Assembly: GCF_021165955.1 (NCBI RefSeq)
Contig: NZ_CP088952.1
Location: 372,001 to 436,000, forward strand
From: Massilia endophytica
GTDB taxonomy: Bacteria > Pseudomonadota > Gammaproteobacteria > Burkholderiales > Burkholderiaceae_D
Reading direction: 5' to 3'
Length of the DNA stretch: 64,000 nucleotides
Numbering within the stretch: the stretch's first letter is position 1; the number at the start of each line of letters is the position of its first letter. The notes under the pieces were generated by a model that saw only the letters and a program-made list of their open reading frames with translations, was not told where the DNA came from and did no database searches. Shown here one piece after another: positions 58,178-64,000 of the stretch. The position numbers were made by a program, and so were the translations under genes.

Positions 58178-59386
58178 ATGGATTTTCTGCTCCCGTATGG
58201 CCTGGAATGGGCCAATCTGCTGGTGCGCTGGCTGCACATCATCACCGGCATCGCCTGGATCGGCGCTTCCTTCTACTTCGTCTGGCTGGATAATTCCATC
58301 CGTCCGCCCGCACCAGGCTCGGAGCTGGCGAAGAAGGGCGTATCCGGCGAATTGTGGGCCGTGCACGGGGGCGGCTTCTATAACCCGCAGAAATACCTGG
58401 TGGCGCCGGCGGAACTGCCGAAGGAACTGCACTGGTTCAAATGGGAAGCCTATTCGACCTGGATCTCCGGCTTCGCCCTGCTCACCATCGCCTATTACTT
58501 CAACGCGCAGGCCATGATGATCGACAAATCGGTGGCGGACCTCACCAGCCTCCAGTCCATCGGCATCGGCCTCGGCTCGCTGGTGGTGGGTTGGGTGGTG
58601 TACGACGCGCTGTGCCGCTCGCCGCTCGGCAAACACGATCTCTGGTTCGGTGTCACAATCTTCGCGCTGCTGGTGGGCGCGGCATATGTGCTGACTCATC
58701 TCCTGAGCGGACGCGCGGCCTACATCCACATCGGCGCCATGATCGGCACCATCATGGTGGCTAACGTCGCCATGCTCATCATCCCCGGCCAGCGCAAGAT
58801 GGTGACCGCGATGCAGGCGGGCGGCCTGCCCGATCCGATCCATGGCATCAAGGCCAAGCAGCGCAGCGTGCATAACAACTACTTCACGCTGCCGGTGCTG
58901 TTCATCATGATCAGCAACCACTATGCGATGACCTACCGGAACGAGCGTGCCTGGCTGGTACTGGCCTTCATCATGGCTGCCGGTGTGTTCATTCGCCATT
59001 TCTTCAACCTGCGGCACAAGGGCCGCGTGGAATGGCGCTATCCGGCCATCGGCGTTGCGCTGCTGGCCGCTGTCGCAGTCGCGATTGCGCCGCAGCGTCC
59101 TGCAGCAGCGGTGGCGGCGGCCGATCCGGCGGCGCAGTTCGCGAAGGTGAAAGCCATCATGGACCAGCGCTGCCTGTCCTGCCATGCCGCGCACCCGACC
59201 CAGCCCGGCTTCGCCACTGCGCCTGCGGGCATCGTGTTCGATACGCCGGAGCAGATTCTCCAGCGCACGGCGCAGATCCACAAGCAGGTGGTGGAGCTGA
59301 AGGCCATGCCGATCGGGAATCTCACCAATATGACCGATGCCGAGCGCGCCGAAATCGCCGCCTGGATCGCAGCGGGAGCAAAGTAA
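58178..59386 (+). CDS. puuD: Urate hydroxylase PuuD (membrane urate oxidase with cytochrome c domain)
   Basis: A 402-aa membrane protein oxidising urate to 5-hydroxyisourate and passing electrons to the respiratory chain through its own haem. The N-terminal membrane domain (about 8 segments) has WLHIITGIAWIGASFYFVWL, HGGGFYNPQKYLVAP, HWFKWEAYSTWISGF and MISNHYAMTY. The C-terminal cytochrome c has C332-L-S-C335-H336. Family size and layout match PuuD. Divergent from lysR; its TAA shares one base with the next ATG. The hydroxyisourate hydrolase expected after it is not in the window. Confidence 0.95.
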   Translation: MDFLLPYGLEWANLLVRWLHIITGIAWIGASFYFVWLDNSIRPPAPGSELAKKGVSGELWAVHGGGFYNPQKYLVAPAELPKELHWFKWEAYSTWISGFALLTIAYYFNAQAMMIDKSVADLTSLQSIGIGLGSLVVGWVVYDALCRSPLGKHDLWFGVTIFALLVGAAYVLTHLLSGRAAYIHIGAMIGTIMVANVAMLIIPGQRKMVTAMQAGGLPDPIHGIKAKQRSVHNNYFTLPVLFIMISNHYAMTYRNERAWLVLAFIMAAGVFIRHFFNLRHKGRVEWRYPAIGVALLAAVAVAIAPQRPAAAVAAADPAAQFAKVKAIMDQRCLSCHAAHPTQPGFATAPAGIVFDTPEQILQRTAQIHKQVVELKAMPIGNLTNMTDAERAEIAAWIAAGAK

Positions 59387-60612
59387 TGAACGAAAAACTC
59401 ACCCAGTGGATCGACGCCCACTTCGACGAAGAAGTGGCCTTCCTGCAGCAGGTGCTGCGCGTGCCAACCGATACGCCGCCGGGCAACAATGCGCCGCACG
59501 CCGATACCGTCGCCGAACTGGTGAAGGCCTGGGGCTGGGAGGCGGAGAAGCACGCCGTGCCGGAGCAGCGGGTGCGCGACTACGGCATGGAGAGCATCAC
59601 CAACCTGATCGTGCGGCGCCCATACGGCGCGGGCGGCCCCACCATTGCCCTGAATGCGCATGGCGATGTGGTGCCCCCGGGCGATGGCTGGACCAAACCA
59701 CCCTACGGCGGCTTGATCGAGGACGGCTATATCTACGGCCGGGCGGCAGCGGTCTCAAAGAGCGATTTCGCTACCTACATCTTCGCCACCCGCGCGCTGG
59801 AAGCGCTGGGTGTGCCGCTCAAGGGCGGCATCGAATTGCACTTCACCTACGACGAAGAATTCGGGGGCCTGCTGGGCCCCGGCTGGCTGCTGGAGCAGAA
59901 GCTGACGAAGCCGGACCTCGTGATGGCGGCGGGCTTCAGCTACAACATCGTCACGGCGCATAACGCCTGCCTGCAGCTGGAGATCACGGTGCATGGGAAG
60001 TCGGGCCACGGCGCCATGCCCGAGACAGGCCACGACGCGCTTCAGGCGGCAACGAAGATCCTGAGTGCGATCTACGGCCAGCTGCCGGAACTGAAGAAGG
60101 TCAAGTCCAATGTGCCGGGCATCGATTCCCCGACCATGCTGGTGGGCCGCATCGACGGCGGCACCAACACCAATGTGGTGCCGGGCAAGGTGGTGATGAA
60201 GATGGACCGCCGCATGATTCCGGAAGAGGACCCGGTGGCGGTGGAGGCGCAGGTGCGCGCCCTGATCGAGGAAGCCGTGCGCGGCGAGCCTGGCATCCGC
60301 CTGGAGATCCGGCGCCTGCTCCTGTCGCACGCACTGCGTCCCCTGCCGGGAGCGGACCAGCTGGTGGCCAGCCTGCGGCGCAACGCGAAGGAGGTGCTGG
60401 GCGAGGAAATCACGGCCCAGGGAACGCCGCTGTACGCGGACGCGCGCCTGTACGGTGAACACGGCATTCCTGCGGTACTATATGGAGCCGGGCCGCGCAG
60501 CGTGCCCGAATCCAATGCCAAGAAGGCCGACGAGAAACTGTCACTGGATGACCTGCGCAAGGCGACCAAGGTCGTGGCGCTCACCCTGCTGGATCTGCTC
60601 GCGGCCGATTAG
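59386..60612 (+). CDS. M20-family hydrolase of unknown substrate with altered metal site
   Basis: A 408-aa protein of the ArgE/DapE/ACY1 (M20) family. The first His ligand region NAHGDVVPPGDGWTKPP and the catalytic DEEFGG are present, as are NVVPGKVVMKMDRRMIPEED and GHGAMPETGHDALQ. The usual metal-bridging segment G-R-G-x-x-D-M-K-G reads GRAAAVSKSDF, with Val in place of the bridging Asp. ATG 59386 overlaps the puuD stop by one base, so the two are translationally linked. A role in ureide or carbamoyl-compound hydrolysis is suggested by context, but the substrate is unknown. Confidence 0.88.
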   Translation: MNEKLTQWIDAHFDEEVAFLQQVLRVPTDTPPGNNAPHADTVAELVKAWGWEAEKHAVPEQRVRDYGMESITNLIVRRPYGAGGPTIALNAHGDVVPPGDGWTKPPYGGLIEDGYIYGRAAAVSKSDFATYIFATRALEALGVPLKGGIELHFTYDEEFGGLLGPGWLLEQKLTKPDLVMAAGFSYNIVTAHNACLQLEITVHGKSGHGAMPETGHDALQAATKILSAIYGQLPELKKVKSNVPGIDSPTMLVGRIDGGTNTNVVPGKVVMKMDRRMIPEEDPVAVEAQVRALIEEAVRGEPGIRLEIRRLLLSHALRPLPGADQLVASLRRNAKEVLGEEITAQGTPLYADARLYGEHGIPAVLYGAGPRSVPESNAKKADEKLSLDDLRKATKVVALTLLDLLAAD

Positions 60613-60627
60613 ACCAGGAGCGCATGC

Positions 60628-61071
60628 ATGTTCGAACGCAGAATGATGGCCGGTTGGGGCGACATGGACTTCAACAGCCACATGGCCAATACCTCCTTCC
60701 TCGACAAGGCCGGTGACATCCGGATGCTCTTCCTTGCCGAGCATGGCTTCCCGATGGGGGAGTTCAAGCGCCTGAATATCGGGCCGGTGGTGATGAAGGA
60801 CGATATCACCTACTACAAGGAGGTATCGCTGCTGGAGCAGATCACCGTGACCTTGGCCATGGCGGGCCTGTCGCAGGACGGCTCGCGCTGGATGCTGCGC
60901 AGCGAGGTCTATCGCAGCGACGGCAAGCTGGCCGCGCGCATCAACAGCGCGGGCGGCTGGCTCGATCTCACCGCGCGCAAGCTGGTGACGCCGCCTCCGG
61001 CGCTGCTGTCGGCCTGGCAGTCTCTCTACCAGGTGGACGATTTCATGGAGCTGCCGAGCAGCGTGCGCTAG
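60628..61071 (+). CDS. Hotdog-fold thioesterase (4HBT/YbgC-like)
   Basis: A 147-aa acyl-CoA thioesterase-like protein. The N-terminal catalytic pattern GWGDMDFNSHMANTSFLDKA follows the D-x-N-x-H-x-N-N/T-Y layout of 4-hydroxybenzoyl-CoA thioesterases; FLAEHGFPMGEFKRLNIGPV and the YYKEVSLLEQITVTLAM strand follow. It begins 15 bases after the M20 gene and may ride on the puuD transcript. The substrate is unknown and a link to urate breakdown is not obvious. Confidence 0.87.
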   Translation: MFERRMMAGWGDMDFNSHMANTSFLDKAGDIRMLFLAEHGFPMGEFKRLNIGPVVMKDDITYYKEVSLLEQITVTLAMAGLSQDGSRWMLRSEVYRSDGKLAARINSAGGWLDLTARKLVTPPPALLSAWQSLYQVDDFMELPSSVR

Positions 61072-61098
61072 AAAAAAGGCCGGGATCTCCCGGCCTTT
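61072..61098 (-). terminator. Bidirectional terminator between thioesterase and S9 peptidase genes
   Basis: Perfect 11-bp stem AAAGGCCGGGA/TCCCGGCCTTT (61075-61085, 61088-61098). On the minus strand it is followed by a run of T (A72-A77), giving a strong terminator for the S9 peptidase; on the plus strand only three T follow. Confidence 0.85.
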
Positions 61099-61101
61099 CG
61101 C

Positions 61102-63453
61102 TTACTTCAGGGTGCGCTCGAAGAGCTGGTAGATGCGGCGGAATTCGTCGTACCAGCTTTCCGGCTGCACGAAGCCGTGGCGTTCCAGCGGGTAGCTGGC
61201 CAGTTCCCAGTTGTCCTTCTTCAGTTCGATGAGGCGCTGCGCCATGCGCACGGAGTCCTGGTAGAAGACATTGTCGTCCACCATGCCGTGCGCAATCAGC
61301 AGGTGGCCGCGCAGGTTCTCCGCGTACTCGATGGGCGAGGATTTCTTGTAGGCCTCGGGATCGAGATCGGGCGTGTTCAGGATATTGGCCGTGTAGCCGT
61401 GGTTGTAGGTCGTCCAGTCGGTCACTGGGCGCAGCGCCGCGCCGGACTTGAACAGTGCAGGTTCGCGCATCAGGGCCATGAAGGTCATGAAGCCGCCGTA
61501 GCTGCCCCCGTAGATGCCCACGCGATCCAGGTCGCCCTGGTGGTTCTCCGCCAGCCACTTCGCGCCGTCCACATAGTCTTCCAGCTCGGGGTGGCCCATC
61601 TGGCGGTAGATGGCCGTGCGCCAGTCGCGCCCATAGCCCAGCGAGGCGCGGTAGTCCATGTCCAGCACGATATAGCCTTTTTCCACCAGCAGGTTGTGGA
61701 ACATCTGCTCGCGGAAATAGTTCGGATAGCGCTTGCTCACGTTCTGCAGATAGCCCGCGCCGTGCACGAACAGAACGATGGGGTACTTCTTGCCCGGTTC
61801 GAGCTTCGCCGGGCGGTACAGCTTGGACCACACCGGCTGGCCTGCGCCATGCGTGGACGGAATGGCCACATACTGCGGCTGGATCCATTCGCGCGCCTTG
61901 AATTCGGCCGTGCGGGTATCGGTCAGGCGCTGCGCTTCGCCGCCGCTGCTGGGCACCGTCGCCAGCTGCGCCGGCATATAGGATGCGCTGTAGCGCACGG
62001 CCAGCTTGCGCAGGTCGGGGGAGGGCACGTAGTCCTCGACGCCGCCGCCCAGCTGGGTGATTTCGCGTACGCCATCTTTCGCGGATACGGAGCAGATCTC
62101 GTAATCCCCCGGCGTCTTGCGGTTGCACAGCACCCAGGCCATGGAACCGTCCGCGTTCCAGCGCACATTGCTCGCTTCCCACTGGCCGCTCGTGAGGGTG
62201 CGCTTAACGCCGCCGCTCACGGTGTAGAGGTGGGAGTAGCCGCTTTCCTCGGAGAGGAACCACAGGGTCTGCTGGTCCGGCAGCCAGCCGAATTCGTTGA
62301 AGCGCGAGTTGATCCAGGCCTTGTCGGTCAGCCGGTGCACCGGCTGCAGGGCGGCCTTGTCCAGATCCACGGTAGCGATCCAGCGGTCCTTGTTGTCCAC
62401 CGCGCGCAGCATCACCGCGGCGCGGGTGCCGTTGCTGTTCCATGCCAGGCCGTTGCCGGTGTCGTCTTCCAGGCGCAGGGCGCGGTTGCCTTTCAGGGCT
62501 TCCAGCTTTTGCGCACTGCGCATCGCCGCGAGCGGGTCGTCCTTCACGCCGGGCAGGGTATCGAGCGGAATGTCGCGCACGGCGCCGCTGCGCAGGTCCA
62601 CCAGCTTCAGCGACTGCGCCAGCGGCAGGTTGCGTCCCACGCGGGTGCGCTGGTCGTCGAATTCCTCGTAGCCCGATTCCGTGACGTAGCGCGGCATCTT
62701 GCCCACGCGGCCGTTCTCGCTGGTTTTTGGGGACAGCGCCAGCAGCAGCCAGCGGCCGTCCGGCGACAGGGAACTGGCGTCGATCACCACCTTGTCGCCG
62801 AGGTAGAAGGGCGCGGGAGCGCGGGTTGGGTCGGCGCGGCGCAGCGCTTCGTTGTAGCTGCGCGTGGCTTCGCGGTCGTCCTTCTGGCGCTTCAGGGTGG
62901 CGATGAGGCGCAGCTGCATGCTGCGCAGGTAGTCTTCGTCCGGCGCGGCGGCAGGATCCTTCATCGCGCGCGGCATCGCCAGGGGCGACACCAGGCGGTC
63001 GGCGCGCGTCCAGCTGAACCAGTCGTGGCCGATGCGGTACTGCACGGCGCTGCCGTCGGAAGAGTACTGCGGGTCGGCGGCGGGCACGGTGTTGCGGCTG
63101 ATCTGGGTGAGCGCGCCCGTTTTCAGGTCGCGCTCGAACAGGTCGCCGTTGCGCAGCAGGACGGCGCGCGTGCGCTCGCGGTTGAAGGCGATGTTCTCGC
63201 TGTCGAGGGTGGCCAGTTCCGCCTCGCCAACCACGCGCGGCTTGGCCCCGGCCACATAGGTGTCGCGCAGCGGCGAGCCTGCGCGCTTCTGCTTGTAATA
63301 GACGTTCTTGCTGTCCCAGCTCCACCACGCGGTTTCGACTGGGGCGCCGATCCAGTCCGGATGGGACATGGCCTGGTCGAGCGTGACAGGGGTATAGGCG
63401 AGGGCCGGCAGCGCGATGGCGGCAGCCGAAAGGGTCAGGACGAATTTGCGCAT
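61102..63453 (-). CDS. S9-family prolyl oligopeptidase / dipeptidyl peptidase IV-like
   Basis: A 783-aa exported serine peptidase. Signal peptide ends PALAY/AYTP; a beta-propeller domain (DPQYSSDGSAVQYRIGHDWF, SLSPDGRWLLLALSPK, EEFDDQRTRVGRNLP) precedes the alpha/beta hydrolase domain. The nucleophile is Ser651 in GIYGGSYGGFMTFMAL; the Asp is in AHGMVDDNVFYQ and the His in YPLERHGFVQP. It probably degrades peptides in the periplasm or outside. It stands alone, with a terminator after it. Confidence 0.94.
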   Translation of the reverse strand: MRKFVLTLSAAAIALPALAYTPVTLDQAMSHPDWIGAPVETAWWSWDSKNVYYKQKRAGSPLRDTYVAGAKPRVVGEAELATLDSENIAFNRERTRAVLLRNGDLFERDLKTGALTQISRNTVPAADPQYSSDGSAVQYRIGHDWFSWTRADRLVSPLAMPRAMKDPAAAPDEDYLRSMQLRLIATLKRQKDDREATRSYNEALRRADPTRAPAPFYLGDKVVIDASSLSPDGRWLLLALSPKTSENGRVGKMPRYVTESGYEEFDDQRTRVGRNLPLAQSLKLVDLRSGAVRDIPLDTLPGVKDDPLAAMRSAQKLEALKGNRALRLEDDTGNGLAWNSNGTRAAVMLRAVDNKDRWIATVDLDKAALQPVHRLTDKAWINSRFNEFGWLPDQQTLWFLSEESGYSHLYTVSGGVKRTLTSGQWEASNVRWNADGSMAWVLCNRKTPGDYEICSVSAKDGVREITQLGGGVEDYVPSPDLRKLAVRYSASYMPAQLATVPSSGGEAQRLTDTRTAEFKAREWIQPQYVAIPSTHGAGQPVWSKLYRPAKLEPGKKYPIVLFVHGAGYLQNVSKRYPNYFREQMFHNLLVEKGYIVLDMDYRASLGYGRDWRTAIYRQMGHPELEDYVDGAKWLAENHQGDLDRVGIYGGSYGGFMTFMALMREPALFKSGAALRPVTDWTTYNHGYTANILNTPDLDPEAYKKSSPIEYAENLRGHLLIAHGMVDDNVFYQDSVRMAQRLIELKKDNWELASYPLERHGFVQPESWYDEFRRIYQLFERTLK

Positions 63454-63528
63454 TGGATCGGTGAATGAACAAAGGAGCGCAGATTCTAGCGCATTCGCGC
63501 ACCGCCGCCGCCGGCGGCCGGGCCGGCC

Positions 63529-64000
63529 TCAGATCTGAACAGCGAAGCGGCGTACGGTGGCATCCAGCACGTCAAGGCTGACGGGCTTGGTCAGGTGATG
63601 GTTGAAGCCTGCGGCGCGGGCTTCCTCGCGGTCCTTGTCCTGGCCGTAGCCGGTAAGCGCGACGAGCGCTGTGCGCTGCAGGGAAGGCTCGCGGCGCATG
63701 GCCGCCGCCACTGCCACGCCGCTCATGTCCGGCAGGCCGATGTCGAGGAAGACCACGTCCGGCTGCATGGCCAGGGCGGCCGCGATGGCGCCCGCGCCGT
63801 CATGCGCCAGCTTCACCTGGTGCCCGGCATGTTCCAGCAGGGCGCCCACGATTTCGGCGGCGTCCACGCTGTCGTCCACCACGAGGATTCGGTACTGCTT
63901 CGCGTCCGGCGCCGAGGCGGCTCCCGCCGAGGCGCAGGCGGGAGCGTCCGCCTCCTGGGCCGGGAGCCTGACTTCGAAAGTGCTGCCCTTGCCCGGCCCT
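63529..64000 (-). CDS. Hybrid histidine kinase, 3' part (end of HATPase plus receiver domain)
   Basis: The frame is open to the window edge. Reading inwards it gives GPGKGSTFEVRLP, the last box of an HATPase domain, then an Ala-rich linker, then a complete receiver: YRILVVDDSVDAAE, Asp in VVFLDIGLPDMSG, VALTGYGQDKDREEA and HLTKPVSLDVLDA. It is therefore the end of a hybrid sensor kinase whose start lies beyond the window; the shorter frame from 63882 alone would miss the first strand. The linker DNA carries a REP-like inverted repeat. Confidence 0.9.
   Translation of the reverse strand, partial: GPGKGSTFEVRLPAQEADAPACASAGAASAPDAKQYRILVVDDSVDAAEIVGALLEHAGHQVKLAHDGAGAIAAALAMQPDVVFLDIGLPDMSGVAVAAAMRREPSLQRTALVALTGYGQDKDREEARAAGFNHHLTKPVSLDVLDATVRRFAVQI
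63920..63945. repeat. REP-like inverted repeat in the kinase linker
   Basis: GCTCCCGCC (63920-63928) and GGCGGGAGC (63937-63945) form a 9-bp inverted repeat inside the coding region for the Ala-rich linker between kinase and receiver. The arms match those of the hairpin at 26627-26646. Confidence 0.5.

Overview
The window is high-GC, densely packed chromosomal DNA. Protein styles (PEP-CTERM anchor, PuuD-type urate oxidase, RutR-like and MocR regulators, large TonB receptors) suggest a betaproteobacterium of the Oxalobacteraceae, of the Massilia/Duganella type. This placement is an inference from gene content; no rRNA gene is present. Apart from one IS110-family insertion, codon use and spacing look native throughout.

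Much of the window reads as one programme for consuming nucleic acids. (a) At 1-6.4 kb, a truncated TonB receptor is followed by a tight three-gene operon of exported enzymes: a UshA-like 5'-nucleotidase lipoprotein, a PLD3-like phospholipase-D-fold nuclease and an S1/P1 nuclease. (b) At 6.4-8.1 kb lie a DeoR regulator, the Nudix hydrolase nudK and a small cytochrome c. (c) At 8.19-9.32 kb, an IS110 element sits in a REP-like hairpin; its bridge RNA guides can be read directly. (d) At 9.3-16.7 kb, a BMP-type nucleoside ABC transporter is divergent from a second TonB receptor. (e) At 16.8-21 kb are an orphan sensor kinase and a pseudouridine operon (psuK-psuG-lysR). (f) At 21.2-29.7 kb is a nucleoside catabolic operon: purine nucleoside phosphorylase, deoB, deoC, a two-domain aldehyde dehydrogenase, deoA, cdd and an uncharacterised deaminase-like protein.

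Region 29.7-33.9 kb holds a VOC protein, a three-gene LytS/LytTR signalling unit, a GNAT acetyltransferase and a PEP-CTERM surface protein. From 33.9 to 47.9 kb lies the full reductive pyrimidine pathway: mocR and a rutR-like tetR face an operon of beta-alanine aminotransferase, ald, mmsA, preT, preA, an NCS1 transporter, dihydropyrimidinase, carbamoyl-amidohydrolase and an araC regulator. Together these would take uracil or thymine to acetyl-CoA or propionyl-CoA, CO2 and ammonia.

At 48-55.3 kb are a serine hydrolase and a TetR-controlled beta-oxidation operon (acyl-CoA dehydrogenase, thiolase, FadB-like, alpha-methylacyl-CoA racemase). At 55.3-61.1 kb is the urate branch: a UraD-AllC fusion and lysR, divergent from puuD, an unusual M20 hydrolase and a hotdog thioesterase. 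The window ends with a DPP-IV-like S9 peptidase and the 3' end of a hybrid histidine kinase. No tRNA, rRNA or CRISPR array was seen.
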